Source: Thermoanaerobacterales bacterium
GTDB lineage: Bacteria > Bacillota > Desulfotomaculia > Desulfotomaculales > JASEER01
Reading direction: 5' to 3'
DNA: 64,000 nucleotides
NCBI GenBank assembly: GCA_030019475.1
Contig: JASEER010000001.1
Span: 3,606-67,605 of the forward strand
Shown: positions 34,585 through 43,257 of the stretch, in pieces
Layout: every line of letters begins with the position of its first letter
Position numbering within the stretch: the first letter of the stretch is position 1
Notes under the pieces: model-generated
Seen by the model: the letters and a program-made list of their open reading frames with translations, nothing else
The model's database searches: none
Told to the model about the DNA's origin: nothing
Position numbers and translations under genes: made by a program

Positions 34585-34663
34585 AGAAAACACCACTGTA
34601 TCCGCCGGTGCAGGGCCGGCCCCGGGGGCCGGCCCCCAGCCGGGGCGGAAGGGAGATGGATAT

Positions 34664-35317
34664 TTGCAGTTCCTTGAAGACCTGATCAAATACGCACCAT
34701 ATTTCCTGCAGGCCTTACAGGTCACCCTGGCCTTGACCGCGGCCTCAATGGCCATTGGTGTGGCCATCGGCCTCTTTTTCGCTATGCTTAAGATTTCCAA
34801 ACGACGGGTCTTAAACCTCTTTGCCGACTTTTATATCGGCATCATCAGGGGGACCCCACTGATTGTCCAGATTTTCTTCGTCTATTACGGCCTGGTTGAG
34901 ATTGTCGACTTCGGGCAGTTCTGGTCGGCATCCATCGCGCTCGCCGTACACAGCGGCGCATACATCGCGGAGATCTTCCGCGCCGGCATCCAGTCCATCA
35001 ACCGCGGCCAGATGGAGGCCGCCCGTTCCCTGGGCATGAGTTACGCGCTCGCCATGCGGCGCATTATCCTGCCCCAGGCCTTCAGGCGCGTCGTTCCGCC
35101 CCTGGGGAACCAGTTCATTATCGGGCTCAAGGATTCATCCCTGGCTTCTTTCATCGCCATGGATGAGCTGTTTCACATCGCCCAGCGGTTTGCGGCCTCA
35201 ACCTTCCGGTCGATGGAGTTCTATGTCATGGGAGGCCTGTACTACCTGGCGCTGGTCATTATCTTCACCCTGATGGTCAACGCCCTGGAGCGGCGGCTGC
35301 AGGTGGATAAGGCATAA
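34664..35317 (+). CDS. Polar amino-acid ABC transporter permease
   Basis: A 217-residue permease of the HisM/GlnP type with about five membrane helices. [16 protein letters not shown] and the EAA loop [20 protein letters not shown] are diagnostic. The TTG start at 34664 follows GGAAGGGAGATGG. It pairs with the binding protein upstream and the ATPase 13 bases downstream. Confidence 0.93.
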   Translation: MQFLEDLIKYAPYFLQALQVTLALTAASMAIGVAIGLFFAMLKISKRRVLNLFADFYIGIIRGTPLIVQIFFVYYGLVEIVDFGQFWSASIALAVHSGAYIAEIFRAGIQSINRGQMEAARSLGMSYALAMRRIILPQAFRRVVPPLGNQFIIGLKDSSLASFIAMDELFHIAQRFAASTFRSMEFYVMGGLYYLALVIIFTLMVNALERRLQVDKA

Positions 35318-35330
35318 GGAGGCTCGTCCT

Positions 35331-36158
35331 TTGATTAGAGTCAAGAACCTGAACAAATACTTCGGTGCCCTGCGGGTTTTGCATGATATCAACCTGGAGG
35401 TGGCGCGGAGTGAAGTGGTGGTGCTGATCGGCGCCAGCGGTTCCGGCAAGAGCACACTCCTGCGGTGCCTCAATTTCCTGGAGGAGGCCGACAGCGGGGA
35501 GATCTGGATCGAAGGGAGAAAGGTGGATCGGGTAAAGGACAACCTGAACCTTATCCGGCGCGAGGTCGGAATGGTCTTTCAGCTCTTTAACCTTTTCCCT
35601 CACTTTACCGTGCTGGGGAACGTGATGGAGGCCCCGGTCCAGGTTAAACGCATCGACCCGCGACAGGCGCGCGAAGAGGCCATGGCCCTCCTGGAGAAAG
35701 TGGGCCTGGCGGACAAGGCCGGCGCCTACCCCGCCCAGCTCTCGGGGGGGCAGAAACAGCGGGTGGCCATCGCCCGCGCCCTCGCTATGCGCCCCAAGGT
35801 TATGCTCTTCGACGAGCCGACCTCCGCCCTGGACCCCGAGCTGGTGGGGGAGGTGTTGACGGTGATGAAGCAACTGGCCGCCGAGGGCATGACGATGATC
35901 GTCGTTACCCATGAGATGGCCTTTGCCCGGGAAGTCGGGGACTGGGTGGTCTACATGGACGAAGGGCGGGTCGTCGAGGTCGGGCGGCCCGAGCATGTCT
36001 TCGAGTCGCCGCAGCACGAGCGCACGCGGTCCTTCCTCAGCCGCGTGCGGGAGCCCAGGGAAGCCCACCGGAGTTCCGGGCGCCGGTTGTGGAGCGCTCC
36101 GTCGCCGCGCGCCGCGTCACTGGCGGAGAGGATCGGCTCCACGGCCAGCGCCGGGTAG
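35331..36158 (+). CDS. Polar amino-acid ABC transporter ATP-binding protein
   Basis: A 275-residue GlnQ/HisP-type ATPase. Walker [17 protein letters not shown]-loop [17 protein letters not shown], signature [17 protein letters not shown], Walker [18 protein letters not shown] and switch VTHEM are all intact. Beyond residue 240 there is an Arg/Ser/Ala-rich extension of about 35 residues that is not part of the usual domain. The TTG start follows AAGGAGG. Last gene of the operon. Confidence 0.94.
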   Translation: MIRVKNLNKYFGALRVLHDINLEVARSEVVVLIGASGSGKSTLLRCLNFLEEADSGEIWIEGRKVDRVKDNLNLIRREVGMVFQLFNLFPHFTVLGNVMEAPVQVKRIDPRQAREEAMALLEKVGLADKAGAYPAQLSGGQKQRVAIARALAMRPKVMLFDEPTSALDPELVGEVLTVMKQLAAEGMTMIVVTHEMAFAREVGDWVVYMDEGRVVEVGRPEHVFESPQHERTRSFLSRVREPREAHRSSGRRLWSAPSPRAASLAERIGSTASAG

Positions 36159-36183
36159 ATCGGGACACTGTGTTAAAGACGGC

Positions 36184-36206
36184 GGGAGCCCCCGCCGGGG
36201 GCTCCC
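36184..36206 (+). terminator. Hairpin after amino-acid transporter operon
   Basis: GGGAGCCCCCG pairs with CGGGGGCTCCC around one base, 25 bases past the stop. Only TTGG follows, so termination strength is uncertain. Confidence 0.55.
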
Positions 36207-36362
36207 TTGGCCGCTATACTCATTCACCCGCGCCGCCGGCGCGGTTCGTGGAGGGGGCTCTCACGGCTCTCCACCTCCGGCAGGAGACATGTTGAAGCGA
36301 CGCCCGGGCTTCACCCCCTGTCAATTGAAATGGGGCCGGGCGCCCGGCCCGATCTGTGGTGA

Positions 36363-37019
36363 TTAAATGCGTCTGGCGGCCACCTGGGCCCGGTGGTAGA
36401 CCCCGCCGAACACGGCGGCCAGGATGACGGTGCTGTAGAAGGCGCCGAGGACCACCAGTGGCGGGCCGACCGTGGGCAAATGCGCGAGCAGGGAAACAGC
36501 GAAAAAGAGAAAAATGGCGGACACGTACGCTCCAAGGTAGCCGGCGGGGTTGCGCACGATGTGGCGGATCAATGTTCCCAGGCGAAAGGCGGCGGCGATG
36601 TCCCCGGTTGCAGCGTAATGGGCCAGGGCCATGGGGAGTACAAAACCCAGGGCCATGGCCAGCCCGACCGCCCAGAGAAGGTTCCCGCCCAGGCCGGCCA
36701 GTGCGAACGGGTTCAGGCCGGACGCGGAGGTGGTGGCGGCCACGGTTCCCCAGAGGCCGCCGAAGGTCGTGACCAGCGCCGGAATCCCGAGGTAGGCCAC
36801 GATAACCAGCATCCACCCCAGTCCCCGGGCGAACTTGGCGCCGGGCTCGGACCAGGATGGCAGGTCGGACTGCCCCCTCACCCCCCGTTCCATGACTTCG
36901 GCGGCGTAGCCCAGGCTGACAAGGTTGACAACGGGTACGACTCCCAGGACGGCGCCCAGTACAAGCCGTCCCAGTCCCCGAAACGCGAAGGGCATTTTGA
37001 ACGCCCTCTCAACAAGCAT
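36363..37019 (-). CDS. DUF4013 membrane protein
   Basis: A 218-residue protein starting at ATG 37019 after AAAGGAGGGAG. Codons upstream to 37088 lack a site. It has about five to six membrane helices, with the DUF4013 signature YAAEVMERGVRGQSDLPSW followed by AKFARGLGWMLV. The role of the family is unknown. It is divergent from mscS, and the two promoters share the 37.0-37.2 kb interval. Confidence 0.8.
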   Translation of the reverse strand: MLVERAFKMPFAFRGLGRLVLGAVLGVVPVVNLVSLGYAAEVMERGVRGQSDLPSWSEPGAKFARGLGWMLVIVAYLGIPALVTTFGGLWGTVAATTSASGLNPFALAGLGGNLLWAVGLAMALGFVLPMALAHYAATGDIAAAFRLGTLIRHIVRNPAGYLGAYVSAIFLFFAVSLLAHLPTVGPPLVVLGAFYSTVILAAVFGGVYHRAQVAARRI

Positions 37020-37123
37020 CTTCTCCCTCCTTTCGATGGCCGCCAGGGTCCTGGCCTTGGTAATTGTTACGTACCATCGGCCGGTCATATCTCACCTTTC
37101 CGGCGCTTACCGGAGGGTAATTT

Positions 37124-37153
37124 TTGCCCTTAAAGGGCGGATTCTGTTAAAAT
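37124..37153 (+). promoter_or_regulatory. Promoter of mscS-nuoEF operon
   Basis: TTGCCC at 37124 and TAAAAT at 37148 with an 18-base spacer, 32 bases ahead of the mscS start. Confidence 0.5.
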
Positions 37154-37184
37154 AGGGTGAACTTCCCTCACCGGAGGCGAGACA

Positions 37185-38084
37185 GTGCTGAACCACCTTA
37201 CCACTCTTCTGGCTAATCTGAGCCCCGCCCTGGTCCTGGACCGGGGGGCGCGGGTCCTCCTGATCCTCTTCGGCGGCTGGCTGCTCCTGAACCTTGGGGG
37301 CCGGATTATCAGGCGCGCCTTCGCCGTGGCGCGGGTGGAGCCCGGCAAACGGGAGACATTGGTGACCCTGGTCAGCTCCCTGGTCCGGTACCTGGTCTAT
37401 GCCGTGGCCGCCCTGCTCTTGATCAAGGTTTTCGTGCCGGACTTTGACCTGGCCCCCATCCTCGCCGGCGCGGGGGTCCTGGGCCTGGCGGTGGGGTTCG
37501 GGGCCCAGAGCCTCATTAAGGATGTCGTCACCGGCTTTTTCATTAACTTCGAAGACCAGCTACACGTCGGTGATTACGTGCAACTGAACGACGGCGTGAC
37601 CGGCACGGTCGAGGAAGTGGGTCTACGGATGACGACCATCAGGGAGTGGGGCGGTCAGAAGTACTACATCGCCAACTCGGAGATCCGTACGGTGCGCAAC
37701 TACAACCGGCGGGAACTGCGGGCCATCGTCGCCGCGACCTTCCCCTTTGAAGAGGATCCCCGGCGGGTGCACGAGCTTCTGGACGAAGTCTGCGCCGTCA
37801 TCCGCGAGCGCCATGCCGACGGTCTCCTGCGCGACGAAAACGGGGAATTCGTTGAACCGCCGCAGGTCTACGGGGTGACGGATATAAGCCGGGATGAGCG
37901 CGGCGGTGAGTTCACGATAATCGCCAAGACCACCCCGGAAGCCTATTGGGCGGTACAGCGGGCGATCCGGGAAGAGATCTGGGTGCGCGCCCGCGAAAGG
38001 GGGATCGCTCTCGCCTATCCTCGCCGGGTGCTTGAGGACCGTTGCATAAAACCCTCGGGGCGCAGGCAGAATGAGGATGGGTGA
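37185..38084 (+). CDS. mscS: Small-conductance mechanosensitive channel (MscS family)
   Basis: A 299-residue channel protein with two N-terminal helices, the pore helix AGAGVLGLAVGFGAQSLIKDVVTGFFI (shown in part by GLAVGFGAQSLIKD), and the beta domain QLHVGDYVQLNDGVTGTVEEVGLRMTTIREW. The C-terminal alpha/beta domain runs to about 285. It opens on membrane tension to release solutes in osmotic downshock. The GTG start lacks a strong ribosome site. It lies nine bases ahead of nuoE, an unusual operon partner. Confidence 0.92.
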   Translation: MLNHLTTLLANLSPALVLDRGARVLLILFGGWLLLNLGGRIIRRAFAVARVEPGKRETLVTLVSSLVRYLVYAVAALLLIKVFVPDFDLAPILAGAGVLGLAVGFGAQSLIKDVVTGFFINFEDQLHVGDYVQLNDGVTGTVEEVGLRMTTIREWGGQKYYIANSEIRTVRNYNRRELRAIVAATFPFEEDPRRVHELLDEVCAVIRERHADGLLRDENGEFVEPPQVYGVTDISRDERGGEFTIIAKTTPEAYWAVQRAIREEIWVRARERGIALAYPRRVLEDRCIKPSGRRQNEDG

Positions 38085-38093
38085 TAAGCAGTA

Positions 38094-38684
38094 ATGGCCG
38101 AGGGTAAAAGGGGAAAAGCCTCCCCCGCGGAGATGCGGTACCGCGCCCTGGACAAGTTCATCGAGCGCTACGGTTCCCGTCCGGGAGGCCTGGTACGTGT
38201 ACTGCAGAAGGCGCAAGACCTCTTCGGTTACCTGACCCCCGAGGTGCAGGTATATGTCGCCGACCGGATGTGCCTGCCCATTGGTCACGTCAACGGCGTG
38301 GCCACTTTTTATGCCGGTTTTGTCACCGCCCCCCGGGGAAGGTATACGATCAGCGTCTGTCGGGGAACGGCTTGTTACGTCAAGGGTGCCCAGGACATCT
38401 TTGAGCGGTTTAAGGAACTGCTGGGGGTCGATGACGACGGCACCACGGCGGACGGTCTCTTCACCCTGCGCTCCACGCGATGCCTCGGGGCGTGCGGCCT
38501 GTCCCCGGTAATCACGGTCAACGAGGATGTTCACGGCAACCTCACCGCCGACATGATCACTCCCCTTCTGGACCGCTACCGGCGGGAGGCCGAGGAAGGC
38601 GAGCGAGAGGGGGTGGTGACCGATGTCCCTCACCAGCCTGACCGACCTGGAAGGGATCCGCGCGCGACACCTCCCCCGTATTGA
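38094..38684 (+). CDS. nuoE: NuoE-like [2Fe-2S] subunit
   Basis: A 196-residue thioredoxin-like [2Fe-2S] protein of the 24-kDa/NuoE/HydC family. Four cluster ligands are visible: Cys89 and Cys94 (CRGTACYVKGA), Cys130 and Cys134 (RCLGACG). The N-terminal helical region LVRVLQKAQDLFGYLTPEV is typical. The last 25 residues are a Pro/Arg-rich tail that overlaps the start of nuoF by 62 bases, an unusually long overlap. It would pass electrons between NAD(P)H-oxidising NuoF and a catalytic partner that is not encoded nearby. Confidence 0.92.
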   Translation: MAEGKRGKASPAEMRYRALDKFIERYGSRPGGLVRVLQKAQDLFGYLTPEVQVYVADRMCLPIGHVNGVATFYAGFVTAPRGRYTISVCRGTACYVKGAQDIFERFKELLGVDDDGTTADGLFTLRSTRCLGACGLSPVITVNEDVHGNLTADMITPLLDRYRREAEEGEREGVVTDVPHQPDRPGRDPRATPPPY

Positions 38685-40317
38685 GGAACGGCTGCGGCCG
38701 GGAGAGCTTGCCCGGCCGTCCCAGGTCCTGGTCTGCACCGGTACCGGTTGCGCTTCTTCGGGCAGTGTGGAGATCTACAACGCCCTGCGGCAAGAGGTCC
38801 GGGAGCGCGGCCTGGACGTCACGGTCACGCGCACCGGCTGTTTCGGTTTTTGCGGGGCGGGGCCGATCGTGGTCGTCCACCCCGGCGCGGTGCTTTATTG
38901 CGGGGTGAAGGAGGACCAGGTCCGGCACCTGGCGGAACGGCACCTGGAGAAGGGCCGGGTGGTGCCCGAGCTGCTTTACAGGGAGGGGGAGACGGCCAGG
39001 AGCTTCCTTTTCGAGGTGCCGTTCTTCGCCCGGCAGCACCGGGTGGTGCTGGAGAACTCCGGTCTGATCGACCCCGAGGACATCGAGGAATACATCGCCC
39101 GCGACGGTTACTTCGCCCTGGCCCACGTCCTGTCCGGCATGACTCCGGAAGAGGTCACGCGGACCGTGTCCGCCTCCGGGCTGCGGGGACGGGGCGGGGC
39201 CGGCTTCCCCACCGGGCGGAAATGGGCCTTCGCCGCGGTCGAGCCCGGGCCCAAAAAGTATATCGTCTGCAACGCTGACGAGGGGGATCCGGGCGCCTTC
39301 ATGGACCGCAGCATCCTGGAAGGAAACCCGCACGCCGTCCTGGAGGGGATGGCCATCGCCGCCTACGCCGTCGGCGCGGACGAGGGGTTCGTCTACGCCC
39401 GTATCGAGTACCCTTTGGCCGTCAAGCGGCTGGAGATCGCCATCCGCCAGGCGCGAAAGCTGGGTCTTTTGGGCAAGGACATCCTCGGTTCGGAATTCTC
39501 CTTTGACGTCGACATCGCGCTGGGGGCGGGGGCCTTCGTCTGCGGCGAGGAAACGGCCCTCTTAAACTCTGCCATGGGCCTGCGGGGCGAGCCCCGGGTG
39601 CGCCCCCCGTTCCCGGCGCAGGCCGGGCTTTACGGCAAGCCGACGGTGATTAACAACGTTGAAACCCTGGCCAACGTACCGGCCATCATCCGCCGCGGCG
39701 CCGCCTGGTACGCCGCCATGGGCACGGAGCGCAGCAAGGGGACCAAGATCTTCTCCCTGGCCGGGAAAATCCGGAACACCGGCCTGGTTGAGGTGCCGAT
39801 GGGGATGCCCCTGGGTTCCCTGGTCTACGACATCGGCGGCGGGCCTCCGCCCGGCCGCAGGATTAAGGCCGTCCAGACCGGCGGCCCGTCCGGGGGGGCG
39901 GTGCCGGCCGACCGGCTGGATGTCCCGATTGACTACGAATCATTCCGTGAACTCGGTACGATCGTCGGATCCGGCGGCTTGATCGTCCTCGATGACCGTG
40001 ACTGCATGGTTGACCTGGCGAAGTTCTACATGCAGTTCGCCCGGGACGAGTCCTGCGGCCGCTGCACCCCTTGCCGAGTGGGAACGGCCCAGATGGTCGA
40101 GATCCTGGAACGGATCACGGCCGGCGCGGGGACACTGGAGGACCTGGACGAACTGGATGCGCTGGCCGGGGACGTCCAGGAAGCCTCGCTCTGCGGGCTG
40201 GGGCAAACGGCCGCCAACCCGGTCCTTTCCACGCTCCGGTACTTCCGGGGCGAGTACCTGGCCCACATCAAGGATCATTATTGCCCCGCAGGCGTCTGCA
40301 ACCTGCGGGTGCATTGA
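38623..40317 (+). CDS. nuoF: NuoF-like NAD(P)H-binding flavoprotein subunit
   Basis: A 564-residue protein with an N-terminal thioredoxin-like [2Fe-2S] domain (CTGTGCASSG, TGCFGFCGAGP), then the FMN/NADH domain (GLRGRGGAGFPTGRKW, CNADEGDPGAFMDR, GAGAFVCGEETAL), the SLBB region and the [4Fe-4S] motif DESCGRCTPCRVG. It stops at HYCPAGVCNLRVH, so the C-terminal 2[4Fe-4S] ferredoxin domain found in HydB or HndC is absent. Such E/F pairs serve bifurcating hydrogenases or formate dehydrogenases. Which partner is used here is unknown. Confidence 0.94.
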   Translation: MSLTSLTDLEGIRARHLPRIEERLRPGELARPSQVLVCTGTGCASSGSVEIYNALRQEVRERGLDVTVTRTGCFGFCGAGPIVVVHPGAVLYCGVKEDQVRHLAERHLEKGRVVPELLYREGETARSFLFEVPFFARQHRVVLENSGLIDPEDIEEYIARDGYFALAHVLSGMTPEEVTRTVSASGLRGRGGAGFPTGRKWAFAAVEPGPKKYIVCNADEGDPGAFMDRSILEGNPHAVLEGMAIAAYAVGADEGFVYARIEYPLAVKRLEIAIRQARKLGLLGKDILGSEFSFDVDIALGAGAFVCGEETALLNSAMGLRGEPRVRPPFPAQAGLYGKPTVINNVETLANVPAIIRRGAAWYAAMGTERSKGTKIFSLAGKIRNTGLVEVPMGMPLGSLVYDIGGGPPPGRRIKAVQTGGPSGGAVPADRLDVPIDYESFRELGTIVGSGGLIVLDDRDCMVDLAKFYMQFARDESCGRCTPCRVGTAQMVEILERITAGAGTLEDLDELDALAGDVQEASLCGLGQTAANPVLSTLRYFRGEYLAHIKDHYCPAGVCNLRVH

Positions 40318-40333
40318 AAAGGAGGCCGTGTCC

Positions 40334-40672
40334 GTGAGCGAGATCCCCAGCTTTGTAGAAGAGTATAACCGTATTGTCGCCGACGCCCCCGGGCCGGCCG
40401 AGCTGTTCGGCCAATTCCCCGGGCTCCACCAGTACCTGGCCAAGGCAGCCGGCGAACTGGTGGAAAGCCACCTCATCCCCTGCCTGGCCGCTTCCCCTCC
40501 CGAGGGATGCTATGACGCCCGCATTCAGAGGATGAGCCATATCCTTTGCCGTGCCTTCGGCGGCTGCGTAGCCCTTGGGGTGGAGCTGGGCTACAACGAA
40601 CGGGCCACGGAGTTTATTCACAGGCTGCTGCAAGAGGGCCCAAAAGGAGAGGAGGACGGAAAAGAAAAATAG
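40334..40672 (+). CDS. Hypothetical protein downstream of nuoF
   Basis: A 112-residue helical protein starting at GTG 40334, eight bases after AAAAGGAGG. GTG at 40328 is too close to the site. It has four cysteines (IPCLAASPPEGC, ILCRAFGGC) and no membrane segment. It directly follows nuoF, so it may be an accessory of the NuoEF complex. No family is recognised. Confidence 0.65.
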   Translation: MSEIPSFVEEYNRIVADAPGPAELFGQFPGLHQYLAKAAGELVESHLIPCLAASPPEGCYDARIQRMSHILCRAFGGCVALGVELGYNERATEFIHRLLQEGPKGEEDGKEK

Positions 40673-40748
40673 GTTGCCCTTTTAGCACAGTGATCGGCGT
40701 CGGCCTCCCCCGCTGCGGGAGGGTTTCTTTTTTTCCATCGTTGGTTGA

Positions 40749-40778
40749 TTGACATGTGTTACGCAATTAACATATATT
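40749..40778 (+). promoter_or_regulatory. Promoter of dsrE-arsR-CDF cluster
   Basis: A perfect TTGACA at 40749 and TATATT at 40773 with an 18-base spacer. Just downstream are ATCTAGAT (40785) and ATTTAAAT (40793), A/T-rich palindromes of the sort bound by ArsR-family repressors. One such protein is encoded two genes on. Confidence 0.65.
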
Positions 40779-40819
40779 CTAAACATCTAGATATTTAAAT
40801 AAAGGGAGAGAGGGTATGC

Positions 40820-41275
40820 ATGGCTGAAGCGGCCAAGGAGACCAAGAAGGTGCTTCTAATCTGTTCCCGCAACACCCTCGACGGGGTCTATCCACCGCTT
40901 ATCCTGGGCCTCCAGGGGGTCCGGGCCGGGGCTGAAACGGCGGTCTTTTTCACATTTAACGGCCTGGACGTTATCCGCAGGGGCGGGATAAAGAAAGTTA
41001 AGTACTACATGCCGGGTCTCCTCGGGGCGGTCCCGGGCATGGCGGCCCTGGCGACGCGGATGATGCTCAGCATGGCGGAGAAGAAGGCCAATGTGCCGCC
41101 GCCGGCCGAGCTGCTGGAAATGGCCCGGCTGGAAGGGGTCAGGTTCTACGGCTGCCTTATGACCATGCAGATGATGGGGGTGACGAAGGACGACCTCATC
41201 GAAGGCGTGGAGGTCATCGACGCCGCCGGCTACATGCGGATGGCGCTGGATGCCGACGTCGAGCTATTCATTTAG
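40820..41275 (+). CDS. DsrE/DsrF-like sulfur-relay family protein
   Basis: A 151-residue protein with the DsrE-like fold: KVLLICSRNTLDGVYPPLILG, AETAVFFTFNGLDVIRRGG and the late GVRFYGCLMTMQMMGVTKDDLIEGVEVI. The conserved Cys in FYGCLMTM is the probable sulfur carrier. Proteins of this type bind or transfer persulfide sulfur. Its neighbours are an ArsR-type regulator and a CDF transporter. The ATG follows GGGAGAGAGGG. Confidence 0.82.
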   Translation: MAEAAKETKKVLLICSRNTLDGVYPPLILGLQGVRAGAETAVFFTFNGLDVIRRGGIKKVKYYMPGLLGAVPGMAALATRMMLSMAEKKANVPPPAELLEMARLEGVRFYGCLMTMQMMGVTKDDLIEGVEVIDAAGYMRMALDADVELFI

Positions 41276-41295
41276 TTGCCGGGGAGGCTGATGCG

Positions 41296-41619
41296 GTGAG
41301 CGGGGAAGACATTCGGCGTTACCGCAGGGACGCGGATCTGCTCAAGGCCCTGGCCCACCCGGCGCGCCTCTGCATCCTGCATGGGCTTCTCAGGGAGGAC
41401 GCCTGCCGGGTCGGCCGGATCAGGGAATGCCTGGGCCTGCCGCAGTCCACGGTTTCCCAGCACCTGGCCGTCCTGCGCGCCCACGGGATTGTAGATGGGG
41501 AGCGCCAGGGGACCGCGGTCTGCTACCGGGTCGCCGACCGGCGGGTCCGCCGCCTGGCGGAGGCCCTTTGGGGCGGGGAGGACGCCGCGGAAGGAAAGGC
41601 GCCGCCGCCGGCGAAATAA
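41296..41619 (+). CDS. ArsR-family transcriptional regulator
   Basis: A 107-residue winged-helix repressor: LLKALAHPARLCILHGLL, LPQSTVSQHLAVLRAHGIVDGERQGTAVCYRV. Cysteines lie at 26, 37, 45 and 76. The CxC metal box of classical ArsR is missing. With DsrE next door, a thiol- or persulfide-sensing role like SqrR is possible but unproven. It starts at GTG 41296, about ten bases after GGGGAGG. Confidence 0.88.
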   Translation: MSGEDIRRYRRDADLLKALAHPARLCILHGLLREDACRVGRIRECLGLPQSTVSQHLAVLRAHGIVDGERQGTAVCYRVADRRVRRLAEALWGGEDAAEGKAPPPAK

Positions 41620-41678
41620 CAGGAAAAGGCATCGGGTGTATCCGGAGACAGGCCACGGTTTGAGGGAGCGAGGCATTC

Positions 41679-42710
41679 TTGACCCATAACAGCGAGTCGG
41701 CGATTAAGGCCGCCCTGGTTGCCAACGGCGCCATCGCGGTGATCAAACTGGTCGCGGCGATCTTCAGCGGCTCAAGCGCCATGGCCGCCGAGTTCAAACA
41801 CTCCGTCGCCGACTGGGCGAACAGCTTCTTTCTTCTGTACGGGGTCCGGAGCGCGAACCGTCCCCGGGACCAGCATTACAACTTCGGTTACGGTAAGCGG
41901 GTCTTCTTCTTTTCTTTCCTGGCGGCCCTGGGGATGATCACGATCGGCGGTGCCCTTTCCATTTACGGCGGCGTCAGCAAGATCCTGCATCCCGAGCCGC
42001 TGGTGTATGTCGCCCTTAACCTGGGTGTTCTCGGCGCCAGCATCCTTTTTGAAAGCTATTCGCTCACCATGGCTTTGAAGGCCCTTTGCGCCGAGGCCGG
42101 GGTCGCCGCTTCGGGGCCGGCCCTGCTGGTCAAGGGGGCCCGCGCCCTGGTACGGGCCACCCCGTCGACCCGCTTCATCTTTTTCGAGGACTCCATCGCC
42201 CTCCTGGGCCTGTTAATCGCCGCCGCCGCTGTGCTCCTGGTGCACTTCACCGGACAGGTCTGGTTTGACGGCGCGGCCTCGATTATCATCGGCCTGATCC
42301 TCTTCTACGTGGGGATCAACCTGGCCAAAGACAACGCCGACATCATCACGGGGGAGTCCATCGGACCCGAGATGACCCGTGCCATTGGCGACTTTGTGAT
42401 GGAGATGGCCGGGGTCACTGACATCCATGCCCTGCGCACCATGGCCATCGGCCCCAACGCCTACCTGTTGGAGATCATCATCGAGGCCAACGGGGAACTG
42501 CCCCTGGAAACCTCCGATGACCTCGGGTTTACGGTGAAGAAGGAGATCAAGAAACGGTTCCCCCAGATCAAGCATGCCTCGGTGACGGTGATGGCCGACA
42601 ACCGCAACCGGAACTGGCCGACGGCTTTCTGCGCCGCCCTGCCGGAGGATGCGGCCGCGGGGACCTGTCCGGTGGATGCTCCCAAGGGACGCCCGGCCGG
42701 TACGGAGTAG
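41679..42710 (+). CDS. Cation diffusion facilitator transporter
   Basis: A 343-residue CDF-family protein. The N-terminal membrane domain has SSAMAAEFKHSVADWANSFFLLYG (the H-x3-D metal site), the middle part has FEDSIALLGLLIA and WFDGAASIIIGLILF (the second metal site), and the C-terminal cytoplasmic domain has DIITGESIGPEM and VTDIHALRTMAIGPNAYLLEI. A loop at about 140-165 is longer than usual. It exports divalent metals such as zinc, iron or manganese by proton exchange. TTG start at 41679. It is probably in the same unit as the ArsR gene. Confidence 0.9.
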   Translation: MTHNSESAIKAALVANGAIAVIKLVAAIFSGSSAMAAEFKHSVADWANSFFLLYGVRSANRPRDQHYNFGYGKRVFFFSFLAALGMITIGGALSIYGGVSKILHPEPLVYVALNLGVLGASILFESYSLTMALKALCAEAGVAASGPALLVKGARALVRATPSTRFIFFEDSIALLGLLIAAAAVLLVHFTGQVWFDGAASIIIGLILFYVGINLAKDNADIITGESIGPEMTRAIGDFVMEMAGVTDIHALRTMAIGPNAYLLEIIIEANGELPLETSDDLGFTVKKEIKKRFPQIKHASVTVMADNRNRNWPTAFCAALPEDAAAGTCPVDAPKGRPAGTE

Positions 42711-42780
42711 GGCCTCGTCGGCGGGGGTACCGGTGATTCATCCGCGGCCCGGTTTTTACAGCGCGTCCCGCGCCGGCCGG

Positions 42781-42810
42781 TTGTGCCCGCCCCCGTGTCC
42801 GATGTATAAT
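42781..42810 (+). promoter_or_regulatory. Promoter of tRNA-Leu
   Basis: A perfect TATAAT at 42805 with a weak TTGTGC at 42781, spacer 18 bases. It ends ten bases before the tRNA. Confidence 0.55.
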
Positions 42811-42820
42811 TAAGTTTAGA

Positions 42821-42909
42821 GCCGGAGTGGCGGAACAGGCAGACGCACGGGACTTAAAATCCCGGGGGCGGCGACGCCCGTGGGGGTTCGATCCCCCCCT
42901 CCGGCACCA
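42821..42909 (+). tRNA. tRNA-Leu (TAA)
   Basis: A class II tRNA with acceptor GCCGGAG/CTCCGGC, anticodon stem CGGGA/TCCCG with loop CTTAAAA (anticodon TAA), a long variable arm GGGCGGCGACGCCC and encoded CCA. Confidence 0.95.
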
Positions 42910-42938
42910 TATATAATAAAACACCCCGGACTTATACT

Positions 42939-42974
42939 CCTCTTCGGTGTCGCCGAAGGGGTTTTGTTTTATTG
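42939..42974 (+). terminator. Terminator after tRNA-Leu
   Basis: CCTCTTCGG-tgtcg-CCGAAGGGG with TTTTGTTTTATT following. Confidence 0.8.
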
Positions 42975-42987
42975 CCCGCGAGAGAGT

Positions 42988-43107
42988 CTATTGCCGTAAA
43001 CGAGTAAATATGTAGGGAGCGACCGTGATCCAAACCAGAACCAAGAGCCACAGGTGCCCGGCAAGTATGTTGTAGTCGGCGAAGAGCCGCTCCCAGGGGT
43101 GTCCCAT
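42988..43107 (-). CDS. Possible small membrane protein, 39 residues
   Basis: The frame from ATG 43107 gives MGHPWERLFADYNILAGHL then WLLVLVWITVAPYIFTRLRQ, one clear hydrophobic helix with a basic end. GGAGAGGAG lies about 20 bases upstream, which is far for a ribosome site, so confidence is moderate. It resembles the other tiny one-helix proteins of this window. Function unknown. Confidence 0.4.
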   Translation of the reverse strand: MGHPWERLFADYNILAGHLWLLVLVWITVAPYIFTRLRQ

Positions 43108-43193
43108 AACGTAATGCCCGACCCGCTCCTCTCCAAGACAGCCTTGTTGTAAGCCACATGCTTTCCACCCGGGCCGGGCCGCTTGGAAATATA

Positions 43194-43216
43194 GCCCCTT
43201 CGGCATGCGAAGGGGC
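43194..43216 (-). terminator. Terminator after PilZ gene
   Basis: GCCCCTTCG-catgc-CGAAGGGGC is a perfect stem 41 bases past the PilZ stop, followed on the minus strand by TATATTTCC. Confidence 0.65.
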
Positions 43217-43257
43217 GCTAGGGGTTTGTATCAGAAGAGTTGCAGGGGTGTTTCCTT

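Noticed and set aside
37185-40672. A complete bifurcating hydrogenase operon
   Set aside because: No HydA H-cluster subunit (TSCCPAW-type motif) or formate dehydrogenase catalytic subunit is present on either strand nearby.
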